From Acanthosepion esculentum (Eukaryota; Mollusca; Cephalopoda; Sepiida; Sepiidae): DNA of 64,000 nucleotides. Positions 10,791-21,039 of this stretch are shown here, in pieces. Below the pieces are notes generated by a model. The model ran no database searches and was not told where the DNA came from. It saw only the letters and a list, made by a program, of their open reading frames with translations. The stretch's first letter is position 1. Every line of letters begins with the position of its first letter. The DNA lies in contig OZ038496.1 of the NCBI GenBank assembly GCA_964036315.1, positions 12,680,535 to 12,744,534 of the forward strand, in the 5' to 3' direction. Made by a program: the position numbers and the translations under genes.

Positions 10791-11384
10791 ATAGTAAATC
10801 TAAAATTTCCTGATTTTTTTTTTGGGGGGGGGCATCCTGTAGTTTAATTAAATTGACAACCCAACACAAGAAATGAGACATATCCTTATCAATAAAAAAA
10901 AATACGAAATCATATAATATAAACCGTAGGAAAATGAAAACAACTATTAGAAGCTTCAAGAATTAGCTGATTATAACCCTCCACATCTTCTTATTTCTCT
11001 TAAATTTAAGATCAACAATATAAAATATATTTCATAACTTGAAAAGCAAAACATACACAGCGAACTTTTGCATAAAGATGTGATACTTTAAAAAAAAACG
11101 AAAAGAAATGTTAGATCTGGTGCGCTTTTAATCAACTCAGCCACGAAGAGTGTTGTTGATTGATCAAAGTTCTATGGTACTTTTTAAAAAAGCACATCTC
11201 TCTTGCTCATATTCCCGAAAGTTCATAACTGCTTAGTTTTGTATCTGAAACGTAATTAAAGCAATTTATAAAGAAATAATGTACTTATAATTCAAACAGC
11301 AAATACATTGATTACACGAGTATTACATTATCAAGCCAGTTAACTTGCAATTTATCGAAAAATAGAGGGTGTCATATAAAAACT

Positions 11385-11535
11385 AGGAAATTTGATACAG
11401 TTTATTTAATTGCTGGAATTTGTCTTGCAGTCATTTGAAACAATAGCAAAGGATAGAGCTTAACACAGAACAAAAACTCAAATGTTTCAAACTAAAAAAG
11501 TTGATTTTTTATGTTAGTTAATTTTTCTTTTTCAA
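11385..11535. repeat. direct repeat D2, copy 2
   Basis: Second copy of the 10570 repeat, without the TA block. It joins directly to the RT-like remnant on the reverse strand, so D2 is probably part of that retroelement. Confidence 0.6.
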
Positions 11536-11692
11536 AAGAAAGCTTAGCTTTTGGAAGACATCTTTCGCTATTTCAATGAGAATTTATATTTCTGGATCAT
11601 ATTTTCCGTCATTTGCTTTCCAGATATTTAAAATTCTCTACTGGTTTGATTTTGACTTCTTCAGTGTTTACTTGAGCTGGTCCTGTTAATAA
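11530..11692 (-). pseudogene. RTE-type non-LTR reverse transcriptase fragment
   Basis: The reverse strand encodes a stop-interrupted stretch reading VENFKYLES, then DPEI, then IAKDVFQKLSFLLKKKN. This matches the well-known C-terminal RT motif of RTE/R2-like elements (VExFxYLGS...DGKxxxEIxxRIAxAK). At least two in-frame stops are present. The D2 repeat pair continues from it. Dead copy. The family call rests on the motif only. Confidence 0.5.
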
Positions 11693-12297
11693 CTGTTTCG
11701 CAACCTAGTCAAGAACAGTGATCTATGCTTATGTCAGTCTTTGTCTCTTTTGTAGTAATTCAGTTACTGGTTGGAAGGGTTGTTAAGTGCGGAATGAATT
11801 GACCGAAGACGTTTATCATACCCAATATCCATTTTAGTTAGAAAACATTCTGCGGATCAGTAAGTTTTGATAGGGGGGCCTCCACTCTAACAGGGTCGGG
11901 CTTTATTCCGTTTCATTTTCTGTAATGAGGTATCCAAGACATTTTCTTTCTTTTAACCACTTTGTTCAAATGTCTCTGTCAGGCCTAAACAGTTTATCAT
12001 ACCTGTTTATAGCAATCTTAGTCCTTTTCTAGTAATACCTGATGCGATCAAAAGGTTCTTACAGGACACCGCCGATTCCATAGTTACTTACATCCGATCT
12101 CATGATAGTCGACTGTTTCTTAATTTGGTTACGAACAGAGATCTATGGTCATGTCAATCGGCTCCGTCAAATCATATTATTTGGTAGCTACTTCTCTTAA
12201 TACCTGTTTCTTAACTTGGTTAAGACCAGGGATCTGTGCTTATGTCAATCTTAGTACTTTGCTAGCAATTCCGTTACTGGTTGGAAGAGATAATTAA
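11692..12297 (-). pseudogene. Ty3/Gypsy pol remnants, segments C and A (distal part)
   Basis: Two local repeats (about 11692-11965 and 12030-12297) resemble 14190-14255 plus 14544-14870. All carry the same landmarks on the reverse strand, such as the GGTATGATAAA-like block and CTTAACCAAG. Linked segments upstream on the reverse strand encode Gypsy RT motifs (see 13259-13500), which identifies the family. Frames are heavily interrupted. Three copies in the same orientation indicate local duplication of the pol region. Confidence 0.55.
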
Positions 12298-12299
12298 TA

Positions 12300-13256
12300 C
12301 AGTGATGTTCGATAAAAGTGACTCACCTGAATTTTGCTACTTAAAAATTTTTTTCGCCTATTGTTTTTGGGGTCAAAACTAATTTTTAATCATACAATCA
12401 TATAAAGAACGCTTCCAGACCACCTAGTAAAAAAATTTTTGCTCACTCTAAGGTATTCCATTGATAATTATAATTTTGGATATAAATGTGATTTAGGGAA
12501 AAACTCTGTGCAAAAAAGTGACTCGCTCATTTCCTGCAACTAGTAATCAATAGAAACATAACCGAACATCTTTAAATAAAGAATCATATAGGTATAATTT
12601 ATTTATAATAGGTAATATAGTTCGAAATATTTAATAATCTATGGATCAGCCTTTATTTTGAATAACCTTTTCAAGCCTTTTTGGCATTGACTTGATTAGG
12701 TTCTGGTAAATCTCATCTCCAAGCATTGAATTCCATTCGGATATGAAATTCACAGTCAAATCCTATTTGTTGCTCAACTGCTTTCTCGAGAGCCTGTACT
12801 TTATAATGCTCCATAAGTTTTCTATGGGGTTGAGGTCAGGAGATTGGGGCAGCCATGTCATAACACTCACCTGCTTCTCATCAAAGTATTCCTTCATCAA
12901 TTTTGATTTGTGACAGGGAGCATTATCCTGCATAAAAATGAGTTTGGTGGGATCGCTTTTCACCTTTTCAGCAGAAGGGAACAGACAAGACTCTAAAATT
13001 CTCTTGTACTGCTCGCTCCTGAGGGTCTTTTCAATAGGTTTTAAGAAACCAGTTCCATGAAAAGAAAAGCATCCCCAGAACATTATACTGAACGGATGCT
13101 TGACAGTACTTACTGCTAAATTCAAAGAGCTTTCAAAGCTTCTTCTTCGGGTTGTAGATCGCTTATCCTTTGAATTTAGCTCAACTTTCGTTTCATCGGA
13201 GAAGAGACCATTTAGTAAAAAAAAATCAGGTCACTCACTTTTATGGAACAGCACTG
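12300..13256 (-). mobile_element. Tc1-type DNA transposon, internally deleted
   Basis: Terminal inverted repeats start CAGTGATGTTCGATAAAAGT on the left and CAGTGCTGTTCCATAAAAGT (reverse strand) on the right. 28 of 32 bases match when the flanking A is included. The element is bordered by TA at 12298-12299 and 13257-13258. The paralogous sequence near 14705-14715 continues across the site with a single TA, giving an empty site. At 957 bp it is shorter than a usual 1.3-1.7 kb element because the N-terminal DNA-binding half of the transposase is missing. Confidence 0.92.
12646..13206 (-). pseudogene. Tc1 transposase, C-terminal catalytic half (broken)
   Basis: The reverse frame runs from just inside the right terminal repeat through FSDET (first catalytic Asp), MQDNAPCHKS (second Asp) and SPDLNPIENLW (catalytic Glu). 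The spacing between the second Asp and the Glu is 34 residues, the DD34E signature of Tc1. An in-frame TAG at 12763-12765 cuts the protein, but the same frame then resumes with the usual tail (W..ML, SMPKRLEKVI) up to a TGA at 12646-12648. No N-terminal paired-like helix-turn-helix is present. It cannot make an active enzyme. Confidence 0.93.
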
Positions 13257-13258
13257 TA

Positions 13259-13735
13259 AGTGTCTATCGGCCTAAACATTTTATCATACCCAGTATCCAT
13301 TTTCGTCCGGAGACATTCTACGGCTCGGTATTTTTAATCATGTCTTCATTTTAGTTTGGTCAGCTTGTATTCCATTTCTTTTTAATGAGATAGCCAAGGC
13401 ATTTCCCTCTTTCAAACACTTTGTTCATATGCGAACTTTCGTAATCGTTAAATATTAAGACATCGTCAGGGTTACAGATATAATCTTGTCTTCCATGCTC
13501 CTAGTTGAGATCACGTTTTCCGCTGCAGGGAATCATGTCCGAGTTCCTTGCCGTTTATTCAGCAACTGAAGTACGTCCCTCAGTGGACTGCAAGATCATT
13601 TACAGAGACAATGACACACAACTGAGACATAAAGTGGATGATTGTCAGTCGCAAAGAGACCCTACAACCACATTCGGTCATAGGACTAATGATAATTGAC
13701 TATTGAGTTACGGTAAGGCAAACGTTTAACTAGCA
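13259..13735 (-). pseudogene. Ty3/Gypsy RT remnant with DDVLIF motif
   Basis: The reverse strand at 13447-13470 reads PDDVLIFND followed by HMNKVFERGK. This matches the Gypsy RT active-site block (YxDDVLIF, then HxxxLxxVF). The residue normally Tyr in YxDD is Asn here, so the active site is lost. The segment continues across the Tc1 insertion into 12299 and below. The 13500-13735 part is less clear. Confidence 0.65.
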
Positions 13736-14180
13736 CAGTATTTACATTAGTCGGACTATTGTCCTCATCTTTGTCGCCATATTTGTCACAACGTTTCGGC
13801 CGTTGTACGCTCCGGCCTTCTTCAGGTGGTTGGAATTTCGAACTGAACCCTTTATTTCCATCACTGGCGTAGACTGTTCTAGTTCCACGAGCCATGTTTG
13901 ATGGATGTCAGTTATCAGTTATCTCCTGCTAATTTACCCTCTGAAAGTTCTCCACTGCCTTAACCGGGTATTGAACACACACTCTTTGGGTCTGTCACTG
14001 GATCTAACCAACGCCTTTATCCACTGTGCCATGTGTCCTTGAGGAAATTCCAACCACCTGAAGAAGGCCGGAGCGTACAACGGCCGAAACGTTGTGACAA
14101 ATATGGCGACAAAGATGAGGACAATAGTCCGACTAATGTAAATACTGTACATAATACCTCATCTCAGAAATATAGACAGA
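13736..14180 (-). mobile_element. foldback SINE composite FS, copy 1
   Basis: Arms of roughly 110 bases (about 13738-13847 and 14041-14152) are inverted copies with landmarks AAGAAGGCCGGAGCGTACAA and CGAAACGTTGTGACAAAT. The spacer holds a reverse-strand tRNA-like head: A-box-like TGGCACAGTGGATAAAGG near 14013-14033 and a B-box-like element near 13965-13978. Direct repeats resembling TTTAACTAGCAC border the insertion (13724-13735 and about 14186-14197, one mismatch). Similar composites sit at 51470-52060 and 60280-60790. Confidence 0.75.
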
Positions 14181-14255
14181 GTTTCACTAGCACTTTTACC
14201 AATACCTGACGTGATCAAAAAGCTAATGGCTTACAGGATACCGCTGATTCTATAG
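14181..14255 (-). pseudogene. Ty3/Gypsy pol remnant, segment B (distal piece)
   Basis: Continues the 14544-14990 segment after the solo LTR is subtracted; it aligns with 12030-12085. Too short to show a domain by itself. Confidence 0.5.
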
Positions 14256-14543
14256 TGTTGAGTCTTGACTCATTGTTGAATCTCGCCTAATGCATGGAAT
14301 AATAATGCAACACAAAATGTACTTAGAACAAGAATGTATTATAACAAGAAAGTGTACACAATAAGTACATATAGTATTTCTGTATATTTCTGGGAAGACG
14401 TTCCTGGAGAATGTGTTGACTAGTCGCAGTCGATCAGAGTCTCTAGTTGGATCTCGTGATTCCTCCCCCTCGTCTTCCGGTACCAACCACTATTTATATA
14501 GTTGGTAGTCACCTATGCAGATTAGGTGGATCCTACCACAACA
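14256..14543 (+). mobile_element. solo LTR
   Basis: 288 bases starting TGTTGAGTC and ending CCACAACA, so it carries the TG...CA termini and the short inverted TGTTG/CAACA typical of LTRs. It is flanked on both sides by TATAG (14251-14255 and 14544-14548), a 5-bp target duplication. The related copy near 12075-12090 reads through the same point without the insert, which is a direct empty site. It lies inside a Gypsy pol relic. A TATA-like TATTTATATAG lies near 14492. Strand is arbitrary. Confidence 0.92.
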
Positions 14544-14990
14544 TATAGTTACTTTCATCCGAACCGATGATAGTCGGCTTTGTCAAATCATATTATTTGG
14601 TAGCTCGTTCTCTTAATACCTGTTTCTTAACTTGGTTAAGAACAGGGATCTATGCTTATGTCAATCTTAGTCCTTTTCTAGCAATTTCATTACTGGTTGG
14701 AAGGGATACTGATAAGTGTCCATCGGTCTGAAAAGTTTTTCATACCCAGTATTCCTTTTCGTCCGGAGACATTCTGCGGCTCGGTATTTTTTAATCATGT
14801 CTTCATATTAAGCTTGTATTCTATTTTACATAATGACGTTACCAAGACATTTTATTTCATTTCATCTTAGTTTGGTTTTCTCTTCATTTAATTTTAGCCT
14901 GACCGACTTTATTCAAATGCCTCACATGTACAATTTCGTCCTCGCCAAATGGACAAACAGATAACGTTGTCCTGATGAATAATCACTCCC
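14544..14990 (-). pseudogene. Ty3/Gypsy RT remnant, segment B
   Basis: Around 14961-14992 the reverse strand reads IIHQDNVI, followed in a shifted frame by a GEDEIVHVRHLNKV-like block and then KLNEEK. These correspond to the RT active-site region and the downstream HLxxVxxRLxxxxLKLxxxK motif of Gypsy RT. The catalytic YxDD has become HQDN. It aligns with segments A and C. Confidence 0.6.
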
Positions 14991-15800
14991 CCACTATATT
15001 GTAAGTTTTCAATGGTCGAAGAAATCTGAAAAGAAAGCCTTTTATAAATAGTGACATTTTTTTTACGGTAAGGTTCACTGTCTACAAAGTCCGTGGGTTA
15101 ATCTAGGCAGAGGTTTACGTTAGGGGGAAAATTGTGCGCATAGGCGTGATCTATAAAGGTCAACGCTAACCTTGAACAGGTTAAGATTGGAGTGATCGGG
15201 GAAACATCCTCTTGGGATTCGGTTCCACAAGGCAGTTGTGCGCGGGAAGCTGTTCGTTAGTGGTATTTGTAAAAATCGAAATTTTTATCAAGTTTCCTTA
15301 AGATCTTAGAACCTTTTAATTACTGTAAAAAGCCCTTTAAGCGTAAGAATAAGACACCTCTCGGGTTTCATTTAGGTATTTAAAATCCGCGCAAATTTTA
15401 ATTTGCCATTTTTCTTGACGAGAGATACAACATGAGTCCACCATTAGGTAATTATTTCGATTATTCTGTTCCACGGCTGTCTACCCAACTCTGCTTTTAC
15501 AAATTTCTAGTCGTGGTGACAGCATTCCCAGTCCTGTAGCAGGATTTAATGTTAACAAGTCGCCTCCATTCGGACCTTTTTATCGTTAAGTTCACTGAAA
15601 ACCTTGACCTCCATATTATTGATCCTTTTCACCCTCGACACTAATCCTAGATCAGAAGCAGCGCTGCGAGTTAATTCGGTTGTCGGTATCCGAATCTACG
15701 ACAAATAGACTGAACGAAATAAGCCAGTCAGCGCCATTGCTGACCGACGAGGCAAATTGCCCAAGACATTTCATGGTACCACCTGGTGACCTAAATATAG
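14991..15800 (-). pseudogene. Ty3/Gypsy protease/RT N-terminal remnant
   Basis: At 15366-15419 the reverse strand encodes VKKNGKLKICADFKYLNE, a close match to the conserved early RT motif of Gypsy pol (KxDGxxRxCxDYRxLN). Sequence on either side is degenerate, with many stops. The position is upstream of segment B on the same strand, as expected for one pol gene. Confidence 0.6.
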
Positions 15801-15812
15801 TAGGATCCGAGT

Positions 15813-16540
15813 TTACCATATTAACACAAAGACTGATACATTAGCGTTAACATTAATTTTAAATTGGCAGTCCTTCCTACAAATCTTTATTTGTGCGTGC
15901 CATTGATGTTCATTAGAATACACTTCACTGAAAAAGTAGGTAGCATCATCGTCTGTATCTTCTAAGGTGATGACCATTTGTCTGCCATAACAAATTGTAA
16001 ATTTGTTGGTTTGCCACATTTAAAGTATGAAGAATCTCTCGCAAACTACGTCTGAAGATTTCAGAGGTCGGTGAAATCCCAAAAGAAATCCTGTGAAAAA
16101 AATGGCGACCGTAAAGATTTACGAAGGTTGATATTTAGGCAAACCCCCACTAGTGGTAGTTAAAGAATCCGGAGTTTGCTTGAGACTTCTACACCTATTT
16201 ATTCATTGTAGCGAACGTGCGTCAATACAGATGCAAAAGGGGCACCTGGTCGAGTGCGGACACGTCTGCCAACACCAGTTACATCCGGGTTTTCTCTGTT
16301 AGCAGCTTGGCATATCAAGTTACAGACCTCTATGCAACTGGTCAAGGTCCGGGACTTTGTAAAATGCCTCATGCCAATAAAAGTAACGGGGAAACTAGCA
16401 GTCGGAGCTTTGTAAATTCTGTCATCCTGAAATTGCTGTGTGGTAGTTATCTCCCATTCATGGGAGATCTCTATAAAAGGAGAAGATAACACGTAGGAAA
16501 GGCAGGCAGATAGTCAACATAACTGTTGTGGATGCCGGGA
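15813..16540. repeat. LTR-like repeat, copy 1
   Basis: Shares two blocks with 21040-21480: the reverse-strand peptide block YSNE...ICxKDCQFK, and a downstream block with GAGATCTCTATA, then AAGATAAC and TAGGAAAGG. The two copies flank the forward Gypsy relic and the 60-bp satellite, so they may be long terminal or subterminal repeats of that element. I could not fix exact ends. Confidence 0.5.
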
Positions 16541-16849
16541 TGAAATCCAGTATCAAATAATAACAGACGCCAAGAATGAATATAGGAAATAAATGTATTA
16601 ACGTAATAATACAAACTGGTAATACAGGTTAGTAGTTCCAGGAATGCGGGTTAGTAGACAAATATATATATAAAGTATTTGGTATCCACGTAACGCTGTA
16701 TGACCTCTTACTGAGTCTACGTGCTCGTTACTATGACTCTTGCCGCTACGTTATTCTACCGACCGACTCAACGTTCCACTACTACTCTCCGACTTGACTT
16801 AACGTACTGACGGGCAGTAGTATATGTATACCCTGGGTGAGTCCATTTG
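16541..16849 (+). other. possible 5' LTR or leader of the Gypsy relic
   Basis: Non-coding sequence between the repeat above and the first gag-like frame. No clear primer-binding site was recognised. Confidence 0.3.
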
Positions 16850-17620
16850 TGTAAAAAGGGGAGACCCCTCAACAATAACAATAGCGATGAGTTCCTAAAA
16901 TTTCAACTGGATGAAGAACCGACTTCTGTCGGTCAAGAATGTATTAAACGGACTACCAGACTTGAAAGTCTATTCGTGTCATTGGATATTGACACAGGCA
17001 AACGACAAAAAGACGTTGTTAATACATTATGCCGGGACACAAGTGGGTGATATTTATTAGACATTGGGAGACCCAAAATAGACTTGTCTGACATTAAATA
17101 AGTGTTTCAGCCATCAAAAACTGTTACTTTTGAAACCTACAAATTGAGATAATTGAAGACGGTCGATAAATGTGTGTCAGACAGACGGGTACGCGTTCTG
17201 AATTCCACGACTTAGAGAAATAAAAGATTAGATTGTCTTTCAAAGAAATTCTGATCTACTACGTCGATTACCTTTACGACACGATCTAAATAGCTTCTGA
17301 AAATTTCTTCTCTGCAGGCCGCTCTTCTTGAAGCTAATCAAAAGACGGAAAATATAGCTCTTGTGAAATTCAAACCAGGTAAATTCAACCAAAATGCTCA
17401 TAGAACACAGTCTCGATTGCGTTTTAATTGAGGTAAAAAAAATAGCCCCATCTTGGTGGTAAAAATGTATGGCCAGCGATTGAATAAAATGTACCGATTG
17501 TGATAAATATGGTCACTTTTCAAAAGTATGCAGGTCGATCTCAAATGTTAAGACGATTCTTGAAGAGAAACGCTGATAATTCTATTTGCAATATTTAAAA
17601 CAAGAATAAACTAACGGTAA
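16850..17620 (+). pseudogene. Ty3/Gypsy gag remnant with intact zinc knuckle
   Basis: An open frame of about 67 codons (16847-17050), followed by interrupted frames, leads to a perfect CX2CX4HX4C zinc knuckle encoded at 17490-17531 (CTDCDKYGHFSKVC). That motif binds RNA in retrotransposon Gag proteins. Stops and frameshifts separate the pieces, so no full Gag can be made. Protease- and integrase-like pieces follow on the same strand, which supports the assignment. Confidence 0.7.
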
Positions 17621-17760
17621 ACAAAATTGGCACGAAAATTCATGTAAAGATAAATAGAATAGAGTTGGTTATCCAGACTGACTCCAGAATTGACCTAAAT
17701 GTAATAGACTGGTAATCGGAGATTTTGCAGACGGACATTTCGCCGACGGACATTTAAACG
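17621..17760 (+). pseudogene. retroelement aspartyl protease remnant, copy 1
   Basis: At 17676-17711 the frame reads TDSRIDLNVIDW, close to the retropepsin-type active-site motif (DSG/DTG followed by hydrophobics), but the Gly is replaced by Arg. It ends in GACGGACATTTCGCCGACGG. A near copy lies 520 bases downstream. Confidence 0.5.
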
Positions 17761-18164
17761 AATGGATATTGATCCGAAAATGTAGTTACCTACATGCATG
17801 TATGTCACACGCTTTTTCGTTATATACTACATATATTTACACTATTAGTTTATAATTTATATTTTTTTTGTTTTGTTTTTTTGTTGTTGTTTTTTTTTTT
17901 TTTTTGGCAGGTTGTTGATTTTAAATCTATTTTGTATATATTATATATTACTTCAAAATATTACTGTAAGATGATAAGTATTTTGAGAAAAAGCACATTT
18001 TTCTACAGCAAAAATCTTAATCTTTTACGATATTAAATATATTTCAATTTCGCTTTTAATGATCATTATCTTAAACTAGCTTTGATCTTACTGTTAAATA
18101 CGAAATTTAAATGATTAGGTGCTACGTTTTACACAAAGGCACTCAAATATATTTAAAAATACTA
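17761..18164. other. unassigned insert between two protease-like copies
   Basis: About 400 bases, T-rich in the first half (poly-T near 17870-17905). It lies between the duplicated protease segments. No family recognised. Confidence 0.4.
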
Positions 18165-18300
18165 ACAGCAAACAAAATTGACACAAGATAAACAGAATAG
18201 AATTGGTTATCCAGATTGACTCCAGAACTGACCTAAATAAAATAGACAGGTACTCGGACATTTGGCCGGCGGATATTTCGCCAAACGGACATTGGAACAT
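18165..18300 (+). pseudogene. retroelement protease remnant, copy 2
   Basis: Direct repeat of 17621-17760 with the same AGCAAACAAAATTG... and GACTCCAGAACTGACCTAAA blocks, again ending in a GGACATTTGGCCGGCGG motif. A third trace of that ending is at 18773-18795. Confidence 0.5.
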
Positions 18301-18905
18301 CACATGGAATTAGTAAAATCTAAGAAATTATTTCGTACCAAGCTTTGGATTCCCCAGCCTAGACAAGTTAGTAAATAGTGCAACGAAGGACTGCTTCTCT
18401 TGTCAAGCAACTACTTATAAAAATATTAGATAACCACTGCAACTTAGCGTATTACCAAATGGCTCTTGGGAAAATGTAGTCGCAGATTTGCATTGGATCT
18501 GTACCCAGTGGGGAATATTTGCCTGTAATTTCTGATGAATACAGTTTATATCTAGAAGTGGAAATTGTTAATTCAATAAGGGCTAAATCTGCTATATGAA
18601 CACTCGGTAAAGTATTCTCAGTCGTTGGTATTCTTAAAATTTTAGAAACCGATAATGGACCTCGTTGGAATTAAGGGTTTTGCAAATGTCATTGGTTTTC
18701 ATCATAAAACTATTTCGCCTGTCTGGCCACACTGGAAACTTCAATCGAAACTTGCGTAAACTGATACGTACTTGGACATTTGGCCGACTTACATCTAAAC
18801 TGATACAGAATGCTAAAATAGAGGGTAAACAGGAAATTGTATCGATTTCTGCGAAATTACGGTTCGACGCCACACCCGTCAACAAAAATACTGTCCTCCT
18901 GTTCC
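18301..18905 (+). pseudogene. Ty3/Gypsy integrase remnant
   Basis: Degenerate frames show the C..CQA element of the zinc-binding domain near 18390-18408, then VADLHW (first catalytic Asp codon at 18485-18487), then ETDNGP (second Asp codon at 18651-18653). The spacing of about 55 codons is normal for integrase. A GFHHKTISPVWPH block corresponds to the stretch just before the catalytic Glu, which is not preserved. Several stops and shifts. The end of this remnant passes without a break into the 60-bp satellite. Confidence 0.7.
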
Positions 18906-18906
18906 A

Positions 18907-20535
18907 GGGCCGACAGTTTAGAGGGAAGCTTACCTAAATTAAACAGAAATATAATGATCAAGAAATAAAGCAACTGTTTAGAGGGAAGCTTACCTAAATT
19001 AAACAGAAATATAATGATCAAGAAATAAAGCAACTGTTTAGAGGGAAGCGTACCTAAATTAAACAGAAATATAATGATCAAGAAATAAAGCAACAGTTTA
19101 GAGGGAAGCTTACCTAAATTAAACAGAAATATAATGATCAAGAAATAAAGCAACTGTTTAGAGGGAAGCTTACCTTAATTAAACAGAAATATAATGATCA
19201 AGAAATAAAGCAACTGTTTAGAGGGAAGCTTACCTAAATTAAACAGAAATATAGTGATCAAGAAATAAAGCAACTGTTTAGAGGGAAGCTTACCTAAATT
19301 AAACAGAAATATAATGATCAAGAAATAAAGCAACTGTTTAGAGGGAAGCTTACCTAAATTAAACAGAAATATAATGATCAAGAAATAAGGCAACAGTTTA
19401 GAGGGAAGCTTACCTAAATTAAACAGAAATATAATGATCAAGAAATAAAGCAACTGTTTAGAGGGAAGCTTACCTAAATTAAACAGAAATATAATGATCA
19501 AGAAATAAAGCAACAGTTTAGAGGGAAGCTTACCTAAATTAAACAGAAATATAATGATCAAGAAATAAAGCAACTGTTTAGAGGGAAGCTTACCTAAATT
19601 AAACAGAAATATAATGTTCAAGAAATAAGGCAACAGTTTAGAGGGAAGCTTACCTAACTAAAACAGAAATATAATGATCAAGAAATAAAGCAACTGTTTA
19701 GAGGGAAGCTTACCTAAATTAAACAGAAATATAATGATCAAGAAATAAGGCAACAGTTTAGAGGGAAGCTTACCTAAATTAAACAGAAATATAGTGATCA
19801 AGAAATAAAGCAACTGTTTAGAGGGAAGCTTACCTAAATTAAACAGAAATATAATGTGCAAGAAATAAGGCAACAGTTTAGAGGGAAGCTTACCTAAATT
19901 AAACAGAAATATAGTGATCAAGAAATAAAGCAACTGTTTAGAGGGAAGCTTACCTAAATTAAACAGAAATATAATGATCAAGAAATAAAGCAACTGTTTA
20001 GAGGGAAGCTTACCTAAATTAAACAGAAATATAATGATCAAGAAATAAGGCAACAGTTTAGAGGGAAGCTTACCTAAATTATACAGAAATATAATGATCA
20101 AGAAATAAAGCAACAGTTTAGAGGGAAGCTTACCTAAATTAAACAGAAATATAATGATCAAGAAATAAAGCAACTGTTTAGAGGGAAGCTTACCTAAATT
20201 AAACAGAAATATAATGATCAAGAAATAAGGCAACAGTTTAGAGGGAAGCTTACCTAAATTAAACAGAAATATAATGATCAAGAAATAAAGCAACTGTTTA
20301 GAGGGAAGCTTACCTAAATTAAACAGAAATATAATGATCAAGAAATAAAGCAACAGTTTAGAGGGAAGCTTACCTAAATTAAACAGAAATATAATGATCA
20401 AGAAATAAAGCAACTGTTTAGAGGGAAGCTTACCTAAATTAAACAGAAATATAATGATCAAGAAATAAAGCAACAGTTTAGAGGGAAGCTTACCTAAATT
20501 AAACAGAAATATAGTGATCAACAAATCAGGCAAAA
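18907..20535. repeat. 60-bp satellite array
   Basis: About 27 near-identical 60-base units, each with one AAGCTT. The unit is 20 codons long, so all three frames on one strand stay in register and give an artificial 298-residue open frame on the reverse strand. Units differ mainly at two sites (CAACTG or CAACAG, AAATAAAG or AAATAAGG), with irregular alternation. Read forward, a unit gives SLEGSLPKLNRNIMIKK then a stop. This resembles sequence expected downstream of integrase, so the array seems to be amplified from pol. Confidence 0.97.
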
Positions 20536-20890
20536 CTTTAGAGGGAAGCTTCATAAATTAAGCAGAAATATAATGATTATAAATAAGGCAACACTTTAGA
20601 GGGAATCTTCCCAAAACTCAACAGAAATATAATGATCAAGAAATAAGGCAACAGTTTGAATGGAAGCTTCATAAATCCAAAAGAAATATAGTGATCAACA
20701 AATCAGGCAGCAGTTTAGAGGGAAGCTTCCGGAAATTCAAGAAAATTAGTGATTATAAATAAGGCAACACTTTAGAAGAAAGCTTCCCGAAATTCAACAG
20801 AAATATATTGATAATGAAATAAGGCTACTTTTTAGAGGGAAAATTCCCTAAATTCAAGAGAAATATAATGATCAAGAAATAAGGCAAACA
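20536..20890. repeat. decayed edge of the 60-bp satellite
   Basis: Units with small deletions and many substitutions (TTTAGAGGGAAGCTT still recognisable), the usual pattern at an array edge that is no longer homogenised. Confidence 0.9.
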
Positions 20891-21039
20891 GAAGCTAATA
20901 CGAGACACGTAATTGGCCAAACACCGAAAGTTTTAAAAATGTACGGCTCTCCCTTTCAATAGAACACCATATTTTGACACGGCGAAAAAAAGGGTCGATG
21001 ATAACTGCGACATTAGTCACACAGGGTAAGATGACAAGT
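20891..21039 (+). other. continuation of Gypsy relic after the array
   Basis: Short sequence joining the array to the second LTR-like repeat. A short frame (TRHVIGQTPKVLK) may be the remainder of pol, but it is too short to be sure. Confidence 0.3.

Noticed and set aside
14041..14110. A second hammerhead family in CTGAAGAAGGCC...GGCCGAAACG of the foldback arms
   Set aside because: The order resembles CTGANGA...GAAA, but one extra base separates the core from stem II and no cleavage triplet or stem I could be placed.
19658..20554. A 298-codon open frame on the reverse strand of the 60-bp array
   Set aside because: It exists only because the unit is 60 bases. It repeats one 20-residue segment, has no independent start, and the forward sense of the array matches retroelement pol instead.
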